DNA of 64,000 nucleotides, taken from assembly GCA_946408825.1 (NCBI GenBank), contig CAMJTU010000001.1, forward strand, positions 248,001 to 312,000. The letters are read 5' to 3'. The notes under the pieces were generated by a model, which saw only the letters and a list, made by a program, of their open reading frames with translations, was not told the DNA's origin and ran no database searches. The translations under genes and the position numbers were made by a program. This document shows positions 9,068 to 17,791 of this stretch, piece after piece (position 1 is the stretch's first letter; each line of letters opens with the position of its first letter). Origin of the DNA: an uncultured Planctomycetaceae bacterium (GTDB taxonomy: Bacteria > Planctomycetota > Planctomycetia > Pirellulales > Thermoguttaceae).

Positions 9068-9133
9068 CCAGGTTTGTCAGCGCCGGCTAGGCGCCGTAGT
9101 TGCGCGGCTTCTTAATTGCGCTTTAGAAGGCGG

Positions 9134-10228
9134 CTAGAGGGGGAGTCGTGCCAGTTGCCGCGCGACTTCCATTTCGGCTTTTAGTTTCTCGCTAGGTTCA
9201 CGTCCCGCTTTTTCCAATCGTTCAAGCGTTTTCCGATACTCCTCTTCCAGGTAGTCTAGGAAGGTTAAATACGACGCTCTTGAGAGTAAAATAAGCCTAT
9301 AACGGGGCTGACGAGGATCGACGGAAGGATCCGGTCGCGTATCGATCGTGAAATGAAGTCTGGGATTGACAATTTGAGCGCACCTGTCTCGCAAAACGTA
9401 AAGGCGCCGCGCTTCGGCGTAATACCGACATTCAAGATATTTAGATTGAGTCGGCAGGATAATGTCGACAAAAACGGCGTCTGGAGAATTGGCGCCGGAC
9501 TTGCGCTGGTTGCGCAGTTCGACCCATTTTTCGAGTTCCGCGACGATACTGTTAAAGTCGACTTCTTTGTATTCGGCGAGCATTGGGAGGGAAAAGTAAA
9601 TACCGTCTTTCCCTTTTTGAGCGAAAGCCAGTCTTGTGTCAGTCCATTTAATTTCCTCTGTACTCGAATAGGTTCCGCCGTATAAGAGGGAATAAAGATT
9701 TGAAGCCTTGGCGTATTCTCCCTTCAATTCGCAGGCGCGCGCGTAGGCGTGAAGATAGAAGCGAAATCGCGAGGTCGCGCCCTGAAGTTCCAGACCCGAA
9801 TCGACGTTGGGCAGCAGCGTTTCCTTACCGACGAACGGCCATGACTCCCTCATCCTTTCGAGACATTTTTGAATCGCTTCGTCGTAACGTTTCTGAATGA
9901 GAAGGTCGGAAACTCTGGCTTCGGTGTCGGGAAGGCCGGGAAGGCTGCTCTCGAATGACCACGAAACCGAGTCGAACAAAAGCCTCTCGTAATCCGCGAA
10001 TGGCGGCGTTTTAATATCCAACCTAGCCGCCAGTCCCGACCAGTCGATTTCATCCTCCAATTTGGTAAGAAGACCGAATTCTTCCACAAGGGAAACGCTC
10101 TGTTTTTCCGTCGCGTTATTTACGTCGGTAGGAGGGGGCGCGTCGTCCGAAAAACTACGATTCGCGCAGAAGGACAATACGAACGTTGTTAGGAATAGTA
10201 CAACGGTTGAGATTGTATTGCTTTTCAT
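9134..10228 (-). CDS. Exported protein of unknown function, paralogue of the next gene
   Basis: 364 residues. The ATG at 10228 is preferred over one five codons upstream because GGAGAA lies seven bases before it. A signal peptide is visible (MKSNTISTVVLFLTTFVLSF, then CANRSFS). The mature part is mostly helical with TPR-like pairs (KRYDEAIQKCLERM; ELKGEYAKASNLYSLLYG) and a conserved patch LYVLRDRCAQIVNPRLHF. The same patch and order occur in the upstream gene (10465-11421), so the two are diverged duplicates. No catalytic motif recognised; probably a planctomycete-restricted envelope protein. Confidence 0.65.
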   Translation of the reverse strand: MKSNTISTVVLFLTTFVLSFCANRSFSDDAPPPTDVNNATEKQSVSLVEEFGLLTKLEDEIDWSGLAARLDIKTPPFADYERLLFDSVSWSFESSLPGLPDTEARVSDLLIQKRYDEAIQKCLERMRESWPFVGKETLLPNVDSGLELQGATSRFRFYLHAYARACELKGEYAKASNLYSLLYGGTYSSTEEIKWTDTRLAFAQKGKDGIYFSLPMLAEYKEVDFNSIVAELEKWVELRNQRKSGANSPDAVFVDIILPTQSKYLECRYYAEARRLYVLRDRCAQIVNPRLHFTIDTRPDPSVDPRQPRYRLILLSRASYLTFLDYLEEEYRKTLERLEKAGREPSEKLKAEMEVARQLARLPL

Positions 10229-10287
10229 TCTATTGTTCTCCATAGACTACGGTACTTTCTCCATTTTTTTGAAAGGAAAAATTTGAA

Positions 10288-10372
10288 TGGGCGGTTTCCG
10301 CGTTTTCCATCGCGTCGGTTAAATCGCCGGCGCGCTCGGCAAGGACGCCCATTTTATAGAAGGCGCGCTAAT
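10288..10372 (-). pseudogene. 85-bp duplicated fragment of the TPR lipoprotein gene
   Basis: This stretch matches 12600-12684 at 83 of 85 positions; the first 74 are identical. In the intact gene the segment encodes the TPR piece MGVLAERAGDLTDAMENAE. Here it has no start, is flanked by unrelated sequence and lies between the two paralogous exported genes, so it is a noncoding fragment of a recent duplication or recombination. Confidence 0.85.
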
Positions 10373-10464
10373 TTATTGAACGTCACGCCCTTTGCCCTAC
10401 CAGCGCACATATGACAAAGGATTTGAAAACGTGTGACGTAGCGCACTTTGAAGCAAACTTGTTT

Positions 10465-11421
10465 CTAAGGAACGACGCCCATTCCCATAATTCCGCAACC
10501 GTAAGGAAGTTCTTCTAGCTTATGAAAAATATTCGCTTCCCACGCCCGTCTCTTGTATTGGGGAAGGCGTTCATTTTCCTCGTCGATGAACTTCAAAAAG
10601 AGTTCGTATGATTCGCGTTGAAGTTCGTCAAAGCTCTTGGAGCCTTCGGGTACTTTACGAAAGGGATGCGCCGCGACGAAATGAAGTTCTGGACAGACAA
10701 TTCGGGCGCATGAATCGCGTAATTTCCAAAGCTGTATCCATTCTGGGTCATAGGAACCGGCTCCGCCCGGCAACATAATTCTTTGTCGCTTCGGAAAATT
10801 CTGTCTTTCGTTTTCAATCTTCCCGAAAACAGAATCAATCGGAAGCGGATCTAGTCGAAGTACAGCGTCACAGGAAATCTTAAACGCATCTTTTCGATTT
10901 CCAATAGCGTAGAGTATTCGAGCTTCTGTCAGCATAAAATCGACGCTGTAATCTCCTTCGATAGCGCCAAACAAGGAAAGCGCCTCCCTCCAATCGCCAT
11001 TTAGTTCATGAGCGGTCGCTAAAAAAAACATATACTTCCTAAGAAGGGTTCCACTCTTTGCGTCAATTCCAAAATTTGTTCCCAACGGCGAGTATTTTTT
11101 CAATCCTTTTTCCGCCTCTTGGATCGCCGTTTGATAGTCGCCGCGCGCTATTGCGACTAAAAGCTTTTCCCTGTTCTCAATTTGTTCGCAATCCCATTGA
11201 TTTATCGAATGAAACGAGTAAAGTTTGGCGATGAATTCGTTTTCTATCGGCAAAGGAACGTCGTCGGCGACGTTGGAAACCATTCTTTGAGGGGCGGGTT
11301 TTCCGTCGAGATCAAACTGATAGTAAATTGGTTCTTTACTGATTTCGTCAAAGGCGAAAATACTGGCGTTCAAAACAAAACCGAGGATACATGTAAGAAT
11401 AATCGTTTGTTTTGTTTTCAT
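10465..11421 (-). CDS. Exported protein of unknown function, paralogue of the downstream gene
   Basis: 318 residues from the ATG at 11421, which starts a signal peptide (MKTKQTIILTCILGFVLN, cleavage near ASIFA). Upstream in-frame codons are not signal-like and overlap the promoter. It contains TPR-like helical pairs (GDYQTAIQEAEKGLKKY; HELNGDWREALSLFGAIEGD) and the patch LWKLRDSCARIVCPELHF shared with the 9134-10228 protein. The tail has FDELQRESYELFLKFIDEEN where the paralogue has a comparable helix. Base composition is more A/T-rich than its neighbours, possibly a sign of transfer. Function unknown. Confidence 0.65.
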   Translation of the reverse strand: MKTKQTIILTCILGFVLNASIFAFDEISKEPIYYQFDLDGKPAPQRMVSNVADDVPLPIENEFIAKLYSFHSINQWDCEQIENREKLLVAIARGDYQTAIQEAEKGLKKYSPLGTNFGIDAKSGTLLRKYMFFLATAHELNGDWREALSLFGAIEGDYSVDFMLTEARILYAIGNRKDAFKISCDAVLRLDPLPIDSVFGKIENERQNFPKRQRIMLPGGAGSYDPEWIQLWKLRDSCARIVCPELHFVAAHPFRKVPEGSKSFDELQRESYELFLKFIDEENERLPQYKRRAWEANIFHKLEELPYGCGIMGMGVVP

Positions 11422-11567
11422 TTTATTCTTCAATAATTCCGCAATTCCGCGTCTAGGTAAAAATGCCAAGATGTGAATAGAACGCTGGGCGACTTCATTG
11501 ATCTCTGTGGAGGCAAATAGGTTAATAGGAGATGGAACGCGGCGCAACGCAACCGTAACGATTTCAC

Positions 11568-11596
11568 AATATACTAGACAGCGCTTAGCGCGTCAA
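11568..11596 (-). promoter_or_regulatory. Sigma-70 promoter with palindromic spacer
   Basis: On the minus strand, TTGACG (11591-11596), 17 bases, TATATT (11568-11573). The spacer contains a perfect palindrome with 5-bp arms (11581-11591) that could be an operator. Confidence 0.7.
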
Positions 11597-11715
11597 GCTT
11601 GCTCTGCAAAAAAACAAAAGGGAGAGATAATTTTTTGATTTTTAAATCCCTGGCTTCGTTGAGCAGTCGAAGGTTCAATTCGCTTGGTTCGGCTATCGTC
11701 TAAAGTTACGAGGGA

Positions 11716-11756
11716 AAATAAAAAGCCGTCGCGCGGTCATCGTCGCGCGGCGGCTT
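11716..11756 (-). terminator. Intrinsic terminator of the TPR lipoprotein gene
   Basis: 13-bp stem (11723-11735 with 11744-11756, one wobble) followed on the minus strand by TTTTTATTTT. Confidence 0.85.
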
Positions 11757-11782
11757 GTATGGAAGACGACGTTTCCAGCCGT

Positions 11783-13258
11783 TTAGAAGAAGGAACCCGC
11801 CGAGACTCGAGGCGGGCCGGAATGAAGTTCGGCGCGGGGTTTGGCGATCTCTTTTACGGGAGCCGGCGTCGAGGCGACCTGCGGCGTTTCCGACGTCGCG
11901 TTAACCGTCGTCGCTTGCGGCGCGGAAGGTTGCGACGCCGTCGCCGCGCTTGCCGTATTCGCGGCGTTTTGCGCGAACGCGGGCGTTTCAAACTGCGCCG
12001 TCGTGACCGTTTTATTCGGAAGCTTCTGCGACGCCGAACCCGTCCCGTCGGAACTTACGACGGGGAAGCCTGAATTGTTCGCGGCGTCTTGCGGGGACGT
12101 GGCGCCGGTTTGCGCGATCATGTTCCGGACGCGGTCGGCGTTTGACGAGGAAATCCATTTGACGTCGGAATCGTCTTTTACGCGGTTCACGCGCCGGTCG
12201 GAATTCGACGCCGTTTGACCGCCGCTCGCGACGGGATTCCCGAAACCGAGCGCGGCGTCGTTCTGCGGATCGGATTTGACTTGGATCGGCTGACTTTGCG
12301 AAATCTGCGCGTCGATTTTCGGAACGGGCTGGAAATTGGTCGTCGGGGCGGGCTGCGCTTCGGGAACGACCAATTCGGCGGGCTGCGCGTCGCTGTTTTC
12401 CTGCGCTTTCGCCGAGGTCGTCTGGACGGGCGCCGTTTGGACGGGAAGCGCGTCCGAGGATACGGGGACGTCGACGAATTCCGCTTTGGCGACGGCGGTC
12501 TTCTGCGCCGCCGCTTGTTCGGAACGTTGTTTTGCGGCGTATTGCGCTTCTAGACTGTTCATCCGCTGCGCGACGATTCTGTCGCTCGGATTGAGTTTGT
12601 GGGCGGTTTCCGCGTTTTCCATCGCGTCGGTTAAATCGCCGGCGCGCTCGGCAAGGACGCCCATTTTATAGAACGCGCGATAATCGTTCGGCGCTTCCGC
12701 CGCGACCTGTTTGAGAACGTCGTACGCTTCGGAATCCTTCTGCTGCGCTTCGAGAAGGTAGGCGATTTCAAGTTTCGGTTCGATTGAATCCGGGTTGCGG
12801 TCTCGCCACGCTTCGAGCGTTTGAAGGGCGGCGTTTCCGTCGCCGCGCGCCATCGCCGACGTCGCAAGTCCGCGATAGCAACAGACGATCGTTTCTGAAT
12901 TCGGATTGTTTTCGAGCGCCGTCCAGTACGCGTCCTCCGCTTGTCCTAGAAGAACCGTGTCGCCTGTTTCCGCCGCTTTCCGCTGATACGCGGACGCGAG
13001 ATTATAATACGCTTCCGCGTTTGACGGATTATCTTCAAGGGACTCTTGAAAATAGGCGATCGCGTCGTCGTAACGACCCGCCGAGAAAGATTCGACCCCC
13101 GCGGCGTTGTGCGCCGTCGCGGAAGAAGTGGACGCCGCGCAACCTGCGGCGAGGAGCGCCGACAGCCCTGCCGTCGCCGCGAGGAACGCTTTCAACGTTG
13201 ATACGGCGCGGTTCGACGGTTTATCGACGTTTATATCTCTGGAGTCTGAGAAAAACAT
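11783..13258 (-). CDS. TPR-repeat lipoprotein with long disordered C-terminus
   Basis: 491 residues. The N-terminal region has a basic segment, a hydrophobic stretch and a lipobox-like LLAAGC near residue 40, so lipidation at the membrane is likely. TPR units follow: AHNAAGVESFSAGRYDDAIA, ESLEDNPSNAEAYYNLASAY, AAETGDTVLLGQAEDAYWTA, then units at APNDYRAFYKMGVLAERAGD and TAHKLNPSDR. After about residue 230 the chain becomes Gln/Ala/Ser/Pro-rich and probably unstructured. Such proteins usually act as scaffolds in envelope assembly; no partner can be named. Residues encoded by 12600-12684 are duplicated at 10288-10372. Confidence 0.8.
   Translation of the reverse strand: MFFSDSRDINVDKPSNRAVSTLKAFLAATAGLSALLAAGCAASTSSATAHNAAGVESFSAGRYDDAIAYFQESLEDNPSNAEAYYNLASAYQRKAAETGDTVLLGQAEDAYWTALENNPNSETIVCCYRGLATSAMARGDGNAALQTLEAWRDRNPDSIEPKLEIAYLLEAQQKDSEAYDVLKQVAAEAPNDYRAFYKMGVLAERAGDLTDAMENAETAHKLNPSDRIVAQRMNSLEAQYAAKQRSEQAAAQKTAVAKAEFVDVPVSSDALPVQTAPVQTTSAKAQENSDAQPAELVVPEAQPAPTTNFQPVPKIDAQISQSQPIQVKSDPQNDAALGFGNPVASGGQTASNSDRRVNRVKDDSDVKWISSSNADRVRNMIAQTGATSPQDAANNSGFPVVSSDGTGSASQKLPNKTVTTAQFETPAFAQNAANTASAATASQPSAPQATTVNATSETPQVASTPAPVKEIAKPRAELHSGPPRVSAGSFF
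12600..12684 (-). repeat. Source copy of the 85-bp duplication
   Basis: In-frame part of the TPR lipoprotein gene, matching 10288-10372 with two mismatches, both in the last 11 bases. Confidence 0.85.
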
Positions 13259-13605
13259 CCGTTGAATCCCTTCGTCTCCGGCAATGCGCGTAGGACCGTC
13301 GTCTCTGACGCGCGACCATGGTTGACTTCTTCTCCAACGCGTCTCCCAATTCTATTTTGAGTTCACGCGGAAAAGGCGTTATTCCTTTAACTTATGAAGA
13401 GCGTTCACGAACGTCAATAAAGTTGCGGAACGCCTGTTTCTCCAAACAATCGCCGAATCTTAGATTATTTTCAGAACGTCGGCAAGGTCGTTTTTTAAAG
13501 ACGCGTAATTTGTCATTTAACGTCGACGGTGTATAATAAACGCGATTGGACGCGACGTCGAACGACGGCGCCGCCCGCGAGCTAAAGTATTTCAAAGAGA
13601 TTCCT
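13259..13605. other. Divergent intergenic region
   Basis: About 350 bases between the TPR lipoprotein and the zinc protease gene. A near-perfect plus-strand promoter sits at 13510-13537. No clear minus-strand promoter or gene is visible. Confidence 0.5.
13510..13537 (+). promoter_or_regulatory. Sigma-70 promoter for the exported zinc protease gene
   Basis: TTGTCA (13510-13515), 16 bases, TATAAT (13532-13537), about 65 bases before the ATG. Confidence 0.8.
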
Positions 13606-15453
13606 ATGAAAAACCATAACCGCGCGACGTCGAAAGACGGCGTCAAACGCGTCGTCGACGCGAGCTTGGAAAGCGATAAACTCGTCCTGCTCCGTCTTGT
13701 TCTCGTCGCGCTCGTTTTCGCCCTGACGGCGCGCGCCGCGTTCGCCGCTCCCCCTAAGCCGCGCCCCCGAAGCGACGTCTCGGTCGGCGCCGGCGGCGTC
13801 GAGACTCCCACTAGCGAAAACGGCGCCGAACGCTCCCGCGCAGTTCGAGAGAGGACGAACGGCTCCTCTCCCGAACTTGTCGCCCTAGCGCGCGACGCTC
13901 AAAATTGGTTCGATCCCAAGACGGCTCCGAAACTCCGCGAGTTCGTTCTCGACGCGGCGAAGGAACGCCGTAAGCGGTGGGAAAAGTATCCCGACGTCGA
14001 TCTTGAGCGCGCCGCCGACCGTGAAATCCGGCGCGTCGCCTCCGGTCGGATTACGCTTTACACCGATCTTCCGTCCTCTACGGAGGTCGATCAGATTCCT
14101 GACGCGCTCGACGCCGCCGTTCCGATTTTGTGCAAAATCTTTCACGCCGATCCCGCCCCTTTCGAAAATTGGAAGGTCGAGGCGTTTCTCATGCGCGACG
14201 TCGACGCGTTCGTTGAAATCAGAGCGCTCGAAGGCTCCCCGCGTTTTCTCTACGGATACTCCGACCGCAATCGGATTTTTGCGAAGGATCAGGGGCTGGG
14301 ATACTACAACCGATTCCTCCTCATGCACGAGCTTGTCCACACGTTCATGCACGAGTATTTCGGCGATCTCAACCCTCGATGGTACTCCGAAGGCGCCGCC
14401 GAATACCTTGCGCTCCATCAGTGGAGCCCGAAAAAGGGGCTGGAACTCGCGCAATTCCCCGTTTCTGAAAAAGCTTACCCCGGTTTCGGACGTCTGCGTC
14501 AGATCAGACAAATTCTCGCGACGCGCCGCGCGCCGTCGATTCTCGATATCATGAGTTTTCAACCTCGCGATTACGAACAGGTTTCCTCTTACGCGTGGAG
14601 CTGGGCGTTCGTTTCGTTCCTTTCGCGCTCTCCAAAATATCGCGACGTCGCCGAAGTCCTCCCGTATTGGATGGTCGCAAACGATCCGAACGCGCTCTTC
14701 GTCGACGCGATAGGCGACCGTTGGGGCGAGCTGGAATACGACTGGGCGGATTTTCTCGAACAACTCGATTACGAATATGATTTTGAGGCGACCGCGATCA
14801 GTTCGGAACCGCTCCTTCCGAGCGCGCCGACGGAAGAGGAACTGCGCAAGGGCGTCGTCGTCTCGATCGATCCGACGCGAGGTTGGCTCGATTCCGGCGT
14901 AAGAACGACGGCGGGCGCGAAGTACAAGCTCACGATTGCCGGACGATTTAAGTTTTATCTCGAAGACGCGAAGAAAACCTTTGACTTCGAGGGAACCGGC
15001 GCGACGATCGAGTACTTCGGCGGACGTCCGGCGGGCAGGGTGAGAGCCGTCGTCGCGCCCGATCCGACGGGCGAAACGTTTGCCGACGTCTACCAAACCG
15101 CCTCCGACGACAATTCGCGCGATCTCGGCGCGGATTTCCGCTTCGACGCGTTTCGCCGTTCGCGTCATACTCGATTTGGAGACGAGAGTCTCGGAAACGC
15201 CTCCGGTTTCTCCGACGAGACTCTCGCCGAACTGAAATCGGCGGAACAAACGAACGATCGCGAACCCGAAGCGTCGCGTTTCGACTTTTACAACGCGCTC
15301 TATCCATGGAACGGCGGCGTCGATTTTGCGAAATCGTCCGTCGTTCTCGAGCCCGAACGTTCGGGAATCCTATATTTTCGCGTCAACGCCGCGCCTAAAA
15401 ATCTCAAACGCAACGGCGGTCGCGTTAAGGTTCAAATCAAATTGCTCGATTAG
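13606..15453 (+). CDS. Exported gluzincin-type zinc metallopeptidase-like protein (DUF1570-like)
   Basis: 615 residues from the ATG at 13606; the frame extends upstream to a TTG that overlaps the promoter, so the ATG is preferred. There is a long basic N-region, then a hydrophobic segment LVLVALVFALTARAAFA ending in a likely cleavage site. The peptidase core shows HELVH (241-245) followed 17 residues later by SEGAAEY with Glu262, the HExxH...E arrangement of gluzincins, as in planctomycete DUF1570 proteins. The C-terminal 200 residues look beta-rich and may bind a surface. Activity is inferred from motifs; the substrate is unknown. Confidence 0.75.
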   Translation: MKNHNRATSKDGVKRVVDASLESDKLVLLRLVLVALVFALTARAAFAAPPKPRPRSDVSVGAGGVETPTSENGAERSRAVRERTNGSSPELVALARDAQNWFDPKTAPKLREFVLDAAKERRKRWEKYPDVDLERAADREIRRVASGRITLYTDLPSSTEVDQIPDALDAAVPILCKIFHADPAPFENWKVEAFLMRDVDAFVEIRALEGSPRFLYGYSDRNRIFAKDQGLGYYNRFLLMHELVHTFMHEYFGDLNPRWYSEGAAEYLALHQWSPKKGLELAQFPVSEKAYPGFGRLRQIRQILATRRAPSILDIMSFQPRDYEQVSSYAWSWAFVSFLSRSPKYRDVAEVLPYWMVANDPNALFVDAIGDRWGELEYDWADFLEQLDYEYDFEATAISSEPLLPSAPTEEELRKGVVVSIDPTRGWLDSGVRTTAGAKYKLTIAGRFKFYLEDAKKTFDFEGTGATIEYFGGRPAGRVRAVVAPDPTGETFADVYQTASDDNSRDLGADFRFDAFRRSRHTRFGDESLGNASGFSDETLAELKSAEQTNDREPEASRFDFYNALYPWNGGVDFAKSSVVLEPERSGILYFRVNAAPKNLKRNGGRVKVQIKLLD

Positions 15454-15530
15454 TTCCCGCGCTTATAGAGGACGGTTTTCCTCCTCGCGTCGGGGTCAAC
15501 TTGCCATATTTCCTAACTCAAGGTGAAGAA

Positions 15531-16670
15531 ATGAAAACATTTCGATTCTCTCAGATTTCTCTTGTCCTTTTAACGGCGGCGTTTGTCTGCGTCTCCGCCG
15601 TTCAAGGCGCGGCGCCGATTCCGACGGCTCCCGAACAGGACGCCGTCGTCGATTTGCGTCCCGCCGCGACCCGCGACTACAAGACGCCCGAGGCGCGGAA
15701 CTGGGATCTCGAATACAACCCCGCGAAACTTAAAAAGGACGCTCACGGCGAAGATTCGCATCCGACCCCCGTCGTTTTCCAGTGGAAACCTTGCGACGCG
15801 CCCGACGCGAGCTACGTCGTCGAGCTTTCGACGAACTCCGATTTTACCGGCGACGATCTCGTTATTGTCGACGCGGGAAAGGCGACCGAATGTCAAGCGA
15901 CGAACGTCGCGCCCGGCGCGACCTTGTTCTGGCGCGTTAAAGCGATCGTCAAAGACGGCGACGCGGAGACGACATGCTATTCCGACGTCGCGAGTTTCAA
16001 GACGGCGGCGACGCTTCCGCGTTGGTACGATTTGCCCGGAATTTCGAACGTTCGCGACGCCGGCGGCTGGAAAGCGGCGAACGGCAAGAGAATAAAGAAG
16101 GGCATGGTCTTTCGCGGTTCGGAATTCGACAACCACATGAAAATCGAAGAAAGTTCGCGCGAATTCATCGTCAAAAAATTGGGCGTTCGCGTCGACCTCG
16201 ATCTTCGCGGCAAGAGCGAATGGGGCGGCTCGCCCGACTACGCGTCGCCTCTTGGCTCCGAGGTCCGCTGGATTAATTTCCCGATTTCCTCCTATTCCGG
16301 AATTCTCGACGATCGGAACAAGAAGATGTTCCGCGATATTTTCGCGCTTCTCGCCAAACCGGAGACGTACCCCGTCTACACCCACTGCTGGGCGGGCGCG
16401 GATCGATGCGGCACGTTAAACATGGGAATTAAAGCGGTTCTCGGCGTCTCGGATAACGATATCTTCACCGATTACGAGCTTACGACCTTTTCTATTTTTG
16501 GAGAACGTCGCATTGGTTCGGGAGAGATGATAAAATTCCGCGAAGCGCTGAAGAAGTATGGAGAAAACGAACCTTTCTCCGTGCAGTTTGTCAACTACCT
16601 CAAAGAATGCGGCGTTACGGATGAAGAACTCGATTCGATCCGCAACCTGCTCCTTGAAGACGCTCAGTGA
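15531..16670 (+). CDS. Exported FN3-like domain plus tyrosine/dual-specificity phosphatase
   Basis: 379 residues; AAGGTGAAGAA upstream supports this ATG. Signal peptide at 1-26 (MKTFRFSQISLVLLTAAFVC). Residues about 40-165 form a fibronectin-III-like module (FQWKPCDAPDASYVVELS; LFWRVKAIVKDG). Residues 170-379 match protein tyrosine phosphatases of the Tyr-Phosphatase3 type: ISNVRDAGGW, MVFRGSEFDN, VDLDLRGKSEW and the P-loop HCWAGADRCG with Cys286 and Arg292 (CX5R). It probably acts on phospho-groups outside the cytoplasm. It follows the protease gene by 77 bases and could share its transcript. Confidence 0.82.
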   Translation: MKTFRFSQISLVLLTAAFVCVSAVQGAAPIPTAPEQDAVVDLRPAATRDYKTPEARNWDLEYNPAKLKKDAHGEDSHPTPVVFQWKPCDAPDASYVVELSTNSDFTGDDLVIVDAGKATECQATNVAPGATLFWRVKAIVKDGDAETTCYSDVASFKTAATLPRWYDLPGISNVRDAGGWKAANGKRIKKGMVFRGSEFDNHMKIEESSREFIVKKLGVRVDLDLRGKSEWGGSPDYASPLGSEVRWINFPISSYSGILDDRNKKMFRDIFALLAKPETYPVYTHCWAGADRCGTLNMGIKAVLGVSDNDIFTDYELTTFSIFGERRIGSGEMIKFREALKKYGENEPFSVQFVNYLKECGVTDEELDSIRNLLLEDAQ

Positions 16671-16789
16671 CGGAACGAAAAGCGCAGGGGCGTTTTGCGA
16701 CGTCGCGTTTAGACGACAAACCAGATTAATTGGTCGTTTTAGAGGGGCAAAATCGAAACGCCCCCTTGCGCTTGCGTAAAAAAGGGGTA

Positions 16790-16807
16790 CCATTGAAAAT
16801 TCAATGG
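16790..16807. promoter_or_regulatory. Palindrome upstream of tpiA, possible operator
   Basis: Perfect 8-bp arms (16790-16797 with 16800-16807) with a 2-base centre, 82 bases before the tpiA start. There is no T-run, so a protein-binding site is more likely than a terminator. Confidence 0.4.
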
Positions 16808-16889
16808 ATAATTATTCGAATCCCCCGACGTTGACGCGTCGCGCGGGACGATTCCCATAAAGCGTTTAAAACCTAAAAGAGGATAAACA

Positions 16890-17651
16890 ATGCGTCGTCT
16901 CTTGATTGCCGGCAACTGGAAAATGAATTTGAAGCTCGATTCCGCCAAAGCGCTTGCTCAGGGGCTTAAGGACGCCGCCGCCGGCGTGACGGAAGTCGAT
17001 ATCGCCGTTTGCCCGTCGCCGATTTACGTCCAGCCTGTCGCCGAGATTCTCAGCGGATCGAATATCGGCGTCGGCGCTCAGAACGCGTACTTTGAGAAAG
17101 CCGGCGCGTTCACGGGCGAAATTGAAATGGCGATGCTGACCGACGTCGGCTGCCAGTATGTGATCCTCGGACACAGCGAGCGTCGCCACATCATCGGCGA
17201 GTCGAGCGAACTCATTAACCTCAAGGTTCGCGCGGCGCTTGCGGCGGGCCTTACCCCGATCGTCTGCATCGGCGAACTGCTCAAAGAACGCGAAGCGAAC
17301 GTTACGAACGACGTCAACCGCCGTCAGCTCGACGGCTCCTTCTCCGGCGTTTCGGCGGAAGAGATGAAGAAGTGCGTTATCGCTTACGAGCCCGTTTGGG
17401 CGATTGGCACCGGCAAGGTCGCGACTCCCGATCAGGCGCAAGAGGTTCACGCCGACGTTCGCGCTTGGATTGCCGAACGCTATGGCAAAGAGGTCGCCGA
17501 CGTCGTCCGCATCCAGTACGGCGGCAGCGTCAAGGGATCCAACGCCGCTGAAATTCTGAGCAAGCCGGACGTCGACGGCGCGCTCGTTGGCGGCGCGTCT
17601 CTCAAAGTCGACGCGTTCATGGAAATCATCAACAACGTTAAGGCGCTCTGA
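16890..17651 (+). CDS. tpiA: Triose-phosphate isomerase
   Basis: 253 residues, the usual length. Interconverts dihydroxyacetone phosphate and glyceraldehyde 3-phosphate in glycolysis. The catalytic residues are all present: Lys11 in AGNWKMN, His95 in VILGHSERR and Glu167 in AYEPVWAIGTGK; the phosphate-binding end YGGSVKGSN and GALVGGASL is intact. AAGAGGAT lies before the ATG. secG follows 140 bases downstream, an arrangement seen in many bacteria. Confidence 0.97.
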   Translation: MRRLLIAGNWKMNLKLDSAKALAQGLKDAAAGVTEVDIAVCPSPIYVQPVAEILSGSNIGVGAQNAYFEKAGAFTGEIEMAMLTDVGCQYVILGHSERRHIIGESSELINLKVRAALAAGLTPIVCIGELLKEREANVTNDVNRRQLDGSFSGVSAEEMKKCVIAYEPVWAIGTGKVATPDQAQEVHADVRAWIAERYGKEVADVVRIQYGGSVKGSNAAEILSKPDVDGALVGGASLKVDAFMEIINNVKAL

Positions 17652-17686
17652 TTCTGCGTTTGGCGCGATACGAGCTTAATTTTGCG

Positions 17687-17716
17687 CGTCGCGTCGCTTA
17701 CGTCCGCGACGCGACG
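17687..17716. terminator. GC-rich hairpin downstream of tpiA
   Basis: Perfect 11-bp inverted repeat (17687-17697 with 17706-17716) and an 8-base loop. There is no T-tract, so it may only protect the tpiA mRNA end or act as an attenuator before secG. Confidence 0.35.
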
Positions 17717-17791
17717 AACTCAGTCAGCGGTCGCGCCCACGCGCTTACGGCGCAAGGGGCGCGCGCATAACCGACGCCGGGTTTTCAAAAG

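Larger units (their letters stand above)
11422..11782. other. Intergenic region with a promoter and a terminator
   Basis: About 360 bases without a gene. The left part carries the minus-strand promoter of the 11421 gene, including a GCGCT-T-AGCGC palindrome (11581-11591) inside the promoter spacer. The right part holds the terminator of the TPR gene. Confidence 0.6.

Noticed and set aside
13885..15249. 454-codon frame antisense to the zinc protease gene
   Set aside because: Arg-rich composition, no start signal, and the sense frame has a signal peptide and HExxH motif.
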